A DNA stretch of 64,000 nucleotides from Polytrichum commune (lineage: Eukaryota; Streptophyta; Polytrichopsida; Polytrichales; Polytrichaceae), in assembly GCA_950295325.1 (NCBI GenBank), contig OX485807.1:11869001-11933000 (forward strand), read 5' to 3'. Of the stretch, positions 9,996-19,994 are shown in pieces; position 1 is the first letter of the stretch, and every line of letters starts with the position of its first letter. The translations under genes were made by a program, and so were the position numbers. Below the pieces are notes generated by a model. The model was not told where the DNA came from. It did no database searches and saw nothing but the letters and a program-made list of their open reading frames with translations.

Positions 9996-11168
9996 TTGAT
10001 GCCTCCAACTTCCATTCTAGGCGTTGAACATAATGTCCACACCCCTTTCCGTACGGAGATTTGTTGGGTCTCAACCATTGTGACAATGACACATGGCACG
10101 TTTATTCCACAAGTTATTTCTTTGTTGTGTTAGGGTCCATTCACGATTGGGGTATTATGTTGGGGACAAAGGAACCAAGGACTATATATGTCACACTGGA
10201 TCTTGATATTTTATTATGATTTACTATTATTTAATTAATAAACTTTAAATAGATAAGTAGATAGGTCATAGGACTTATCAAGAAATATGCTATTTGTTAT
10301 TAAGTAATAACCAATAATAGATAAATCCTTTATGAAATGAGTAGACAGGTCATAGGACTTGTTTGGGCCACATCAATAGCTATTTCATTATTGAAGTGTA
10401 CATCAGATGTGAATTGTTTCTTGTTTTCCATCCTAGTACCTTGGTGTAAGTGTCATGTGTCCATACATATATTTTATTATGTCTAATTCTATTTCTCAAT
10501 GTTTCTTTTTCATGTAGCCATGTTATTCTGTAATGTGGCCCACGTTTGGTGTCCCACGTAAAGCTATATAATTGGTACGCAACACATCTTTAGTTCTATT
10601 TGTACATAATTGAATGATAAGTATGAGAAAACAAATTGGAATCATTTCAATTAATTTTTGCTGTCCTTTTCATTTCTTAATCCCAAGGTCAACAATTCTG
10701 ACAGCAACCATAGATAACAGTTCTACAAATGTTGTGTAGAACTGTTATCTGTGATAGATACATTTGTATATGATTTGTGATCTGTCGTAACTTTTTCCAT
10801 CACATTAGAAAATGACGACTACATTGTTTTAAGTTAAAGGCAATAGGTCTGTCCACTCTATGAGGAAGGAAGGTCTAACTAGCCCTGGCTCCCTGAGTGT
10901 GCCACTTGTGTTGAATTGTTCTCGTACTCCATGGATTTGCCATGAGTAAAAAACACCAAAGTTAATCGGTCCGCATAATTAAGCACACAAACATGGTACA
11001 AAACTGACAGTTCACATCTTCCTAAGTTACAAAAATAATATTAGATTCCATTGATGTTCCACAGTTCACATCATATTGGGATCCACCCAAAGTTGTACGC
11101 ATGCGCCGCTCGAGATTATAAAGCTATGTTTCCGTGAGGCCCAACTAGTAGTCCCACATGGTTTAACT
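9996..11168. other. Intergenic, one small hairpin
   Basis: AT-rich and without genes. GTAGA(T/C)AGGTCATAGGACTT occurs twice (about 10257 and 10341). A perfect 16-bp inverted repeat, AGATAACAGTTCTACA, sits at 10712-10727 with its complement at 10735-10750 (7-bp loop). Confidence 0.5.
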
Positions 11169-11669
11169 AGGGCCACTTCACACACGAACCAAGAGCCGTG
11201 ACCATGAAATTGTGAGAGCCCAAAAGAAAGTGTCCCAAGGCCGTCCCAACACACCTCCGAAATCGTGGTGTGTGGTCACAGACCCTCAAGTGTAGTGTGA
11301 AGTCATATGTGACCGGGCCCTCAACCAAATGTTATTTTAATGAATTTATGTTTATGCACGTCCTAAACCATGATAAAATAGAATAAATTAATAATTGTGA
11401 GCTTTCGAAGTGCCATGGTCTCCTGGTTTTGTGTGAGGCCTACCTCCAAGAGGTGGTTTTTGATAATAGTGCAAGTGACCACGAAACATGATCCATTCGA
11501 TGCCATGGAGGAATCCATGTAGATTGTACATCCGTCTTGCATTCACTTACTCCGTTGGTCCCTCAAGCGTAGTGTGAAGAGAACTTGGACTAGCTCCGCC
11601 TTTTCCACCAATGAGAATGCTTGAAGTGCAATGGTCACGGGCTCTCAGTCTCGTGTGTGGAGTGGCCGT
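11169..11669 (+). mobile_element. MITE family B, most complete copy
   Basis: The left end AGGGCCACTTCACACACGA and the right end TCGTGTGTGGAGTGGCCGT are inverted repeats of about 18 bp with two or three mismatches. The interior matches the other copies at 7414, 43191, 45118 (reversed) and 63804 (reversed). It has no coding capacity. No clear target duplication is seen. Confidence 0.85.
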
Positions 11670-11689
11670 TACTTGAGATCCACTAATGG

Positions 11690-12850
11690 TCTACAAAAAA
11701 ACTTCACTAACATGAAGATGACAAGATTCTTCTTGGGAATTGTACATATCTTCATCTTATGAAGACTTGTGGCTTGTAATGAAAATGTATAAAGAATATG
11801 ATCCTATGTGTAGATTGTGAACAACATTCGTTAAAGATTTTTAAGAACTTGTCATATGGTTCACCAAAGTCGATATTAAACTTTTTTCCTTTGTGCACGT
11901 GAAATCATCTTGGTGATGCATATACCAAATTTGAAACAAAACTAGTACAACTAACATTTCTTATGAATTCTTTTTATTTTCTTATTTAAATTGGAATATC
12001 GATCATTTTAAATTTTTATTGTGTTTCGCATGAATAAAGAGAAAATTTCCCAACAACCCTTCTTTGAAGATAAATGTAATTTGAAAAGTTGAAGTCAATC
12101 ATTTTCATGAATATAGAGATTATGTTGGGAAAACCATTCACCGGTTGGGAGCGTGGCCATGAGGTCAATGAAGAACCATAAATAATATGGTAAACTCATA
12201 CCTACTTTTCAAAACACCCTTATAAAGTCAACCTTGCACACTCCCCCAAAAAAATTCTCTCCTCAAAAAGGATCTCCAATTGGTGTAGCTAAGGGGGTAG
12301 TATACCCCCAAGCTTGAGACCACAATGTGATCTTGAAAAAATACTTAAAGTTAGCCCCCTAATGTTATTCAAGACCACATTTGTGGTCTTCAGCTCGGAA
12401 TGCTACCCCCTCGGCACACAATTGCTCATCATAGTGGACGATTTGTTTCAAATATCTATACACAATCATCTTGGTAATACACTTACCAAGTTTGAAACAA
12501 AGATGATACATTTTTTTTCTAATGAATTGTTTAATTTAAATCTTAGAAAATTATTATTTAGAGAAAATTATCTTTGTTATTATATTCCATCTTTTCGCGT
12601 GAATAGAGAAAAAGTATGCACAACAACTCTTCCTTATGGAGAAAAAAAAACATTTGAAAATTGAAAATGAAATAGTTTTCATGAATGAAATTGAACAAAT
12701 GTTGTTCGCACTCTATACACATGATCATATTGTTTTTTGGCATTATGATACAACTCACAAGTCTTCATAAGATGAACGTATTTGCAAAATATCCATGCAA
12801 GTTGAATTGTGGATGTCATCTCTATTTTCTGAAATTTTCTTGAGTTTTTG
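11690..12850. repeat. Compound direct and inverted duplication
   Basis: A direct pair: 11895-12125 and 12448-12690 share 'ATCATCTTGGT(G/A)AT', 'AAGTTTGAAACAAA' and 'GCGTGAATA(A/G)AGA'. An inverted pair: TTCATCTTATGAAGACTTGTGG (11756-11777) against CACAAGTCTTCATAAGATGAA (about 12750-12775), plus GAACAACATTCG with 'GATCATAT' nearby in inverted order. Between them 12290-12420 is a foldback (TAGCTAAGGGGGTAG against GCTACCCCCTCGGC). It is probably a decayed element with long inverted ends. Confidence 0.5.
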
Positions 12851-13944
12851 TTTTGAAAATGCTTATATGAATCTTATGACCTTACATAAAAGGTCTAACC
12901 ATATGAACATGTTCTTTGACTTTGTGTCAACAATTTTAGTTCTTGAATGTTCATAAAGCGAGTTTGCAAATCTCACTTTATAAATCATCTTGAAAATACA
13001 TAAAAACTTAGGGATAATAAGGGTTAAAGGTCACCAAGGCCCCAACGGGGCTTTGCAAATAAGAAAAAATTCAAATTTCTTGTGGTTAACTTCATTTTTA
13101 AGTCCTTTTCTCTAGAGATTAAAATAAACTTGATTGAAGTAGGGTTTAAATACAACAAAATATCACTTATAATATAGTGTAAATTTTTATCCAATATATA
13201 CAATATATTTAGCCACCTTTCTATATATATTTCAAAATTTGAACCCCTAAATCTGGAGGTCATCTGCCTCTTCTAGAAGTGGTCAAATTTCATTGACGTG
13301 CCATATGGGTCTCTCATATTGAACTTGAATGTCATCTTTGCAACACGTTTGCTTTGGGGTGTTGCCCAAACTGTTAAAGGTAGCTAATACTTACAACAAG
13401 GAGCACCCACATGTCAAAGTGCTTGCTTACCCCCTACTCAAGTCTTAATGATCTTCCACAAGAAAAAAATTCACTCCAAAATATCATAGTTTTGTCAAGT
13501 CAATGTAAAATTAAACAGGCTTTGTCCCTATTCATTTTGAAATACATAGAAATCAACATACAAATTGGGAGGTATGATGATTATGTAAGGTGATGGTCTA
13601 GAATACCACCCCAATAAAAGATGGTCCCCTTGGATTAGCGGGGACAATAAAGATAAAAAAACTTACCTCTTAAACACAATTTGGTTATTAGGTAGTGGCA
13701 TTGCTCATTAACATCTAACTTACAAAACTTATCAATACTTTCATTTGTGGGGAGTCTTTTACGCATTGGTTGGCACGTTGGCAAGAATGGAAGGGGCATC
13801 ACCTTAGCTGCATAACTAGGCTCACGTCTCCTAGGATGTGAAACATGCAATAAGCATGAGATGATTGCCAATTCCAAATCATATTCATAGTCATTTGTCT
13901 CCAAATATCTTATTCATGATCAAATTGAGGATCCTTGAGCTCAT
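12851..13944. other. Intergenic, nothing recognised
   Basis: AT-rich DNA with short frames only. Confidence 0.4.
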
Positions 13945-14110
13945 TAAATGATCGTATAGGTCCCCCAATTATGTTGACTATTAGATCTAGAATAGTTAAT
14001 CCCCAGTGAGCACATAGTCCAATTTCTTTTAAACACGTGTTTTTTGTATGTCCATTTTTTGATGGGCCTTAGCCACACACCACTCAAATATAGTGAAAAA
14101 GGTTGAAAAA
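13945..14110 (+). mobile_element. MITE family A, 3' half
   Basis: Blocks 'ATAGGTCCCCCAATTATGTT', 'GCACATAGTCCAATTTCTTT', 'TAAACACGTGTTTTTTG' and 'CACACACCACTCAAATATAG' in family order. Confidence 0.7.
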
Positions 14111-14942
14111 TGTGACCATGAAAGGCATGCATACCAAATTGGATCAATGAGAACCAGACAATGCAATGAGGTTGCATATCAATCATTACACCATGATGAA
14201 GATTACGGAGCTTAAAATTTATAAGCATGTTTTCATGAAAGCCATTAGACCATGGCTCTTGAGAATTCTTGAAATTCTCATTGGTTGCGTGTGTCACAAG
14301 CTCCTGCTTTAGGGTTTACATTGAGGCAGTTTTGGACTACAACCCATAACAATTTCATGGATGAAAAACTAAATGGAATCCCATACGGCAAGTATGGATA
14401 TTGTTGGCTTGGATTTCACACCGTTGGGCTTCGGTCAAGCAGGTTGCCTCAAGTTTAATCTGTTTCCCATTGTGAGTCATCGAATTAGAGGGTCTAGAAA
14501 GCAATATGAGTAAAGTACGCACCTACCAACTAAGTGCGCACCAACAACTCCGGTTCAAAGTGCATACTTAAGTGGGAGAATAACTGTATAGTCCATGGAC
14601 TTCTCTATCCTCTCATCCAAAAAATTGGGTAGCATGGTCATTTAAGAGCCACAGCCTAATGTCTTTAGTGAAAAGAGTGTAAAGAGGCCCTTGATGTATG
14701 CTTTCTTGAATTGAGAGTATCCCCAACAATGGCTCAATGGTCAAGAAAGGAGGTGGCAATATGTAGTGGTCCCTTAAACATTGATTTACAATTGTAAATG
14801 ACCTTCATAACATTACTAAGACCATAGAGTCTATTCTCTTTTCCATTTGAGGGTGCATGTTTCGAGGAAGGCAGTCACTGGGAAGGTGATAACCACGTTT
14901 TAATAAGGACGTGACCGGTGGTGGAGCATATAAATTAAATAT
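14111..14942. other. Intergenic, nothing recognised
   Basis: No gene, tandem repeat or TIR pair is supported. Confidence 0.35.
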
Positions 14943-15131
14943 CATGTCAAGATGAAGGATAGACTAGGTATGGAAGCAATGATTATTCGACACGTTGGCC
15001 AGTAGTATTGGGAAAGGGAAGAGGCATGCTCTCATGTCAAGATGAAGGATAGACTAGATATGGAAGCAATGGTTATCTAACATGTAGTGAGAGATGACTA
15101 GTAGTATTGGGACAAGGAAGAGGCATGCTCT
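14943..15131. repeat. Tandem duplication, 90- and 99-bp units
   Basis: CATGTCAAGATGAAGGATAG starts at 14943 and 15033. Both units end in GAAGAGGCATGCTCT. The second has a 9-10 bp insertion (TAGTGAGAGATG). Confidence 0.85.
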
Positions 15132-15217
15132 CATGTTGAGATCCAGACAAACCAAATATTTGGATCCCTCCACACTATTCTAGAATTTCTGTCCTAGTCT
15201 ACATAACACCATGAAGG

Positions 15218-15626
15218 CACGGGTAGATCACTCCATTGTCAAGTTGAACACCACGTGCGACCAAAAATAATCTTCTTTTGGTAAGTTGCACCACCAAAAT
15301 GGGTCAAAATTTTATCAATTTTTTTTCATGAGTAGATATACACAGTACCTATGACATAGCTAAAAGTAGTAACTAAATTTGATGATTTTTTTTTTCATAA
15401 AACATACCGTTTCTAACTAGAATGACACAGAATTGAACTAAAACAATTACTAAAGAAAACAAAGATGACTAAAAATTTCAAAAAAAAATACAAAAGATAC
15501 TATAAATGGTTATGTATATGTAGAAAAAATATCATAAATTTTAAAATTATATATGGCATGTAATATAGGGGTAGCAAACTTTGTCCGCACGTGGTGTCAA
15601 CTTGACAATGAAGTGACCTCCCCGTG
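15218..15626. mobile_element. hAT-type MITE with 8-bp target duplication
   Basis: The TIR starts CACGGGTAGATCACTCCATT on the left; the right end reads CACGGGGAGGTCACTTCATT on the other strand. Similarity continues through TGTCAAGTTGA...CACCACGTGCG for about 43 bp. CATGAAGG flanks both ends (15210-15217, 15627-15634). The interior is AT-rich and non-coding. A related right end (CAGTGACCTCCCCGTG) occurs at about 45920-45935. Confidence 0.88.
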
Positions 15627-15817
15627 CATGAAGGCGCTGAATAATGTTATCTTACAAGGGTCACTGTAGAAGGGCGTACATTAGGTAGACGATGTCAAAA
15701 CATGCTCTAAAAAGTTACTCTTTTGGAATCTCAGGTTGGTCCAACCTTGCATCGTTGGTCTATATGATATGGAGGTATAAAATCTCATTGTTGTTTCTCA
15801 ACCGTGTACCTTATTTC

Positions 15818-15947
15818 ATAACATTACTCAGGTGATGAGCTGTGTTCAAATGCCCAATTTAAAGCACTCGAATCTTGACATCCAGAGGCTTTATTCTCAA
15901 GTCTATTGTGGGCCCATGAACACAACTCATCAAGTGAGTAATGTTAT
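15818..15947. mobile_element. Small foldback element
   Basis: ATAACATTACTCAGGTGATG...GTGTTCA (15818-15848) pairs with TGAACACAACTCATC...AGTGAGTAATGTTAT (15917-15947), about 31-bp arms with a few mismatches around a 68-bp centre. It may be a MITE or only a hairpin. Confidence 0.6.
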
Positions 15948-16417
15948 GTTAGTCTAAATGGCACTTGACACTCTTAAAGTACCTAGATCTAACAACAAAA
16001 TCTCTTATGTCTAACATCCAACCAACTGCCATTAATTACATTGCCTTTCTAATTTGTAACAAACACAAACTTGATTTTTTATTTATCTTTAAGTGTCACT
16101 TAATATCTTCCCCCTCTTTTATCACAATTGGCAGCCAACCTAATGGAAGGTAGGCAATATCTCTTCCATTCATTGGGGCATGTGTCCTAAACTGGTTGTT
16201 GGTGAATGAATGAGTGTCCCTCATGTTGATCTATGTAAAGAGGTCAACATTTCTTTCTCTCTAGTTTAGAAGGACCCAATTAGCATGCCTTTCCTAAGAT
16301 AGTAAGATTGACTAACTCATGTTCAAAAAACAATGGAATTTTAGAGTTGGCCCTTGATGACATGATCTATGTTCATGAATTTTTGTCATCGTCACGTCAT
16401 TGTGTATCGTATTTTGA

Positions 16418-16684
16418 CCAATGGTAAGGTCAAGGATATGTGGCGTCTATGTAAACTCATTTTACGAGGTTAGTGGAAAGCATCAAACTATTCTATAGCC
16501 TCAAAATGAATATTCTAAACAAAAATATGGTCCATGATTGAAGTTATAGGCCCTAAACTACTTTAGTGAGGTCTAGTTGAATCGAATTAGATGTCAACAT
16601 GTAGGGGACTTGATTTTACTAGACCAGTTTGCATGTATGATGGTTGAGTTTACATAGACGCCAAAATCCCTAAGGCCATGGGCA
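16418..16684. mobile_element. TIR element, superfamily unknown
   Basis: GGCGTCTATGTAAACTCA (16442-16459) has its exact complement at 16644-16661. Weaker matching extends outwards to CCAATGG / CCATGGG for a TIR of about 38 bp. No target duplication could be fixed. Confidence 0.6.
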
Positions 16685-17140
16685 TGGTACCATATTTCAA
16701 ACTTTCATTCTTGAGAACAATTAACCTAACTCCTGAAGGCTGAAACAACACCTCCTTCAAAATCATTTAAAATGATTCAATCCAATTCAACAACTTATTT
16801 AAGCCATCCGACACCTCTTATGATAGATCCGACCGTACATATGACAACTTTGTGAAGTTAAGATTGTTTACACAAATTTTCAACCGTGTGTGTTTCCAAA
16901 CCCAATAGAATGTAACATAAACATGTACATTGGTATGTTCGGGTAGACATGGCTGCCCGGACAAAAACTTCGGCATGAAGGGGTTAAGTACTTAACATAT
17001 TGGCAAAGGGAATTTTGAAAAATGGTACCAAGAGTTTCTGGGCCAAATCCTGACATCACATCAAGTTATTGTCTGCATTGAACCTAACCTTCCAGAAGCA
17101 TGTTAGCAATAGGGAGGCAAAGTACACTCAAAATACGAAA

Positions 17141-17258
17141 CACTACACTAAATATTGTATTTAGTTGTCACCAATTCTAATCGTCTTGCTTGTCATTAGA
17201 AAAATTACCACGGTGACATAAAATACCATGTGTCACTAACACATTATTAAGTGTAGTA
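17141..17258. mobile_element. MITE family D, internally deleted
   Basis: Starts CACTACACTAAATATTGTAT and ends TTATTAAGTGTAGTA. It shares 'GTCACCAATTCTAATCGTCTTGCT' and 'GTGACATAAAATACCATGTG' with the full copy at 25500-25879 but keeps only 118 bp. Confidence 0.75.
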
Positions 17259-17544
17259 TCGATTCATTGCCAAGAATATAAGTTCATGGTTGTGATTTTA
17301 TGTCTTTGGTTTGTTTTTGTTGGGTTTTTAGGTTTAGGTTTTGGTTTGGTTGTGGAGTTTATCATATCCCAAAACACATGGGTAGAGCTTCGTGGTGTGT
17401 AGATAAACTTGTCCATTGATAATGTGAAAATGCAAACAATTGTTTTGGAACATGATTAGGATGTCACGAAGCACAACTTTGGCCTTACCTATTTCACAAC
17501 ATTTGTTTGAACTAGAGATTTTCAGGTGAACACACGAGAGATGT

Positions 17545-17775
17545 GATGCACCTTCACATGATTCTCGTACTCATTGACTAACCATATAGACTCTCCTAAT
17601 TTTGTTCATTATAGATTCTAAAACTGATAACAAACTTTGAACATGTAGTCCAATCTCTTTTAAGTGCATGTCTATTTTGTGTCCATTCTTAGATCCACAC
17701 CTAACCACACACCACTCGTATATAAGTGTTCGTTTAAGATAAGTAACCGAATTAGGCTCGCTTACTTTGAATCTC
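17545..17775 (+). mobile_element. MITE family A, 3' portion
   Basis: Contains 'ATGTAGTCCAATCTCTTTTA', 'CCACACCTAACCACACACCA' and 'TAAGATAAGTAACCGAATTA', ending near AGGCTCGCTTAC. Confidence 0.7.
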
Positions 17776-17831
17776 CTATGTATGCAACTTATGAGTCATG
17801 TGAACGTAGAAAGGAATAGCTTAAACGAACA

Positions 17832-18005
17832 GCTAGGCTCGGGACCGAAGCTCCAGGGAGGAGGCTCGGGCGTGGAGGTGACCGGTGGAGCTATGGCGTG
17901 GGAATAGTTTGGGTGGGCGCCTAGGTTCGGAACCGAAGCACTGGGGAGGAGGCTCGGGACAGCCGGTGAAGGGGGTGACGGTGACCGGCGGAGCTATGGC
18001 GTGCA
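17832..18005. repeat. GC-rich tandem duplication, about 88-bp unit
   Basis: GGCTCGGGACCGAAGCTCCA (17836) and GGTTCGGAACCGAAGCACTG (17924) start two units, both containing GGGAGGAGGCTCGGG and GTGACCGG(T/C)GGAGCTATGG. The second has an extra GGTGAAGGGGGTGAC. Confidence 0.7.
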
Positions 18006-19430
18006 GGGCCAAGTGGGGTAGGGTCGTCAGCAGAGGGCGGCCTATTCACAAGGGTCACCAGACGGCAGGCCTTCCCCAACCCCCACTCTCTCATGATTAT
18101 CACAGCCTTCATTCTTTTCCGCTTCTTTCGAGCTCCTTCTCACCTCCTGCCATGCTATATCGCATAAGTTAATGTAAGAAGCTGCTTTCTTCGCCACTGC
18201 CAAACAGTTCACTAAGTTCACTTATGCATTCTCTCACCATTCTCCAAGCAAGTGAAACTTTCGCAGGTTTCCAATAGTTGTCAGATGACAAGCTGACGGG
18301 TGCCCGGCCGGTCAAGTTGTCACCGGCCGCTCTGAATCAGGCAGCACTTTGAGTTGTTATGACATTTTCTAGGAGCTGTAAAAAGTTGCTTGCTGTACGA
18401 TGCGACGTTCGAGGTAGTAGTAGGACGTACTGGTTTTGTTAGTTGCATCGACGAGACCGAGGTAAGTACTTAGCGACCGTGGTTGCAACAAGCACATGGC
18501 ATTGTCGTGTTCATCCGCTTTACGACTCCGGCCTCAGTACTTCCTTAGTTTCGCGGGGCCGAGGGTTCGTTATGTCGTAGCTCCCGAGTAGTGATGACAG
18601 TTTTTACTTCTTGTTGTGGTACTCTGAGAGGGAGCTTCGGACGGGCGCATTGCATGACTAGCCGCGTACGCTGTACCTGTTGTTCCCTTGGTGTGAGGGA
18701 GCTCCAAGTTTCTGTGCGACTTCATGCCAATCGAGTCATCGGACTCGAACATGTGGAACCTGGGCATTGTCCAGCTGCTGCTGCTTCTCAAGAACATTGC
18801 CGATGGTGTTGATGAATCTCGTTTCAGCAAGAACGCACTTCAGGCATCGCAATCGAGGACGGTTGATATAATCTGGCTCCTGCAGCTGGTTAACTATGCT
18901 GCAAACCTGCTGTTCGTGAAACCAATGGCTCGAGTTGAAATTGCCTTCACTCGTATTATAAGGTCAATAAAGTTCGTGGACTGTTGGTGAGGTGCGAACT
19001 TTGGCAAGGGCTCAGTATTGGCCATCAAGTCGAAGAGATTGCAACAAGAATTCATCGCCACGCACCTGCTAGGGGTTTCTGTCCCTTCCTTCTCCCGATC
19101 GGCTTGTCTTCAACTTCGGAATAATGCGCGGGGAGTGCCAGAGGTCATGCAGAGGGTTGGGTCACAGGAGTTCTGCAGTTGATAAGTTTGCAGCACGAGT
19201 ATCTGATCTTCCAGAGCCCTATGTATCAGAGAATTGTAAGTGGTGGCTATGGTATCCAGTGCCGAGTTTTACCTAGCGATGCCTGACAGGGACAGGAATA
19301 ATCTGTTGCTCCTACAATCGAAGTACGTAACCTAAGTGGGAAGCATCAGAAGGCACTTCTCCACATAAATGAGCGTCTAAGTACCAAAGGATGGTCGGGT
19401 AAGGCGACCGACATGTGTCGAGTATTTCAC
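18006..19430. other. Distal upstream region of the first ATL gene
   Basis: Higher GC than the flanking DNA, consistent with leader or former coding DNA. A frame at 18724-18990 (88 residues, containing NMWNLGIVQLLLLLKNIADG) is the longest, but I recognise no family. It could belong to a long leader, an unrecognised upstream exon or a gene fragment. GT/AG signals are present, but no exon is supported. Confidence 0.35.
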
Positions 19431-19994
19431 TCCCTTTACATCACAGATCGCTGATGTTCACCAAGCAACTTCCCCATTGCTGGAATGTAGTGCACATAAG
19501 AATCTCAACATTCTTGCAAGCATGTCGTTCATGTCAGGTCGCTGCTGATGTCCGACGAGCAACTTCTCCATTGCTGGAATGTAGTGCACATAAGAATCTC
19601 AACATTCCTGCAAGCATGTCGCTGATAACAGATCGCTGCTGATGTCTACCGAGCAGCTTCTCCATTGCTGGAATGCAGCTCACACGAGAATTTCAACGTT
19701 GTTGCAAGCATGTCGCTTTTAACACATCGCTGCTGATGTCCTCCGAGCAACTTCTCCATTGCTGGAATGTAGCGTACACAAGAATCTCAACATTATTGCA
19801 AGCTCGTCGCTGATAACAGGTCGCTTCTGATGTCCACCGAGCAAGTTCTCCATAGCTGTAATGTAGCGTACACAAGAATCTCAACATTCTTGCAAGCATG
19901 TCGCTGATAACAGATAGCTGCTGATGTCTACCGAGCAGCTTCTCCACTGCTGGAATGTAGCTCACATAAGTATCTCAACATTCTTGCAAGCATG
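19431..19994. repeat. 94-bp minisatellite, six units, ending at the ATL start codon
   Basis: The motif TGGAATGTAG or its variant occurs at 19481, 19575, 19669, 19763, 19857 and 19951, exactly 94 bp apart. Units read GATGTCCACCGAGCAACTTC...CAACATTCTTGCAAGCATGT. 94 is not a multiple of three, so the array does not encode one repeated protein. Most junctions carry CAAGCATGTCGCTGATAACA; in the last unit the sequence leaves the repeat right after CATGTC, and that ATG (19992) opens the ATL coding frame. Several units contain short upstream reading frames. Confidence 0.92.

Noticed and set aside
19431-19994. CRISPR-like array
   Set aside because: The 94-bp units are contiguous with no unique spacers, and the DNA is plant nuclear. 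It is a minisatellite.
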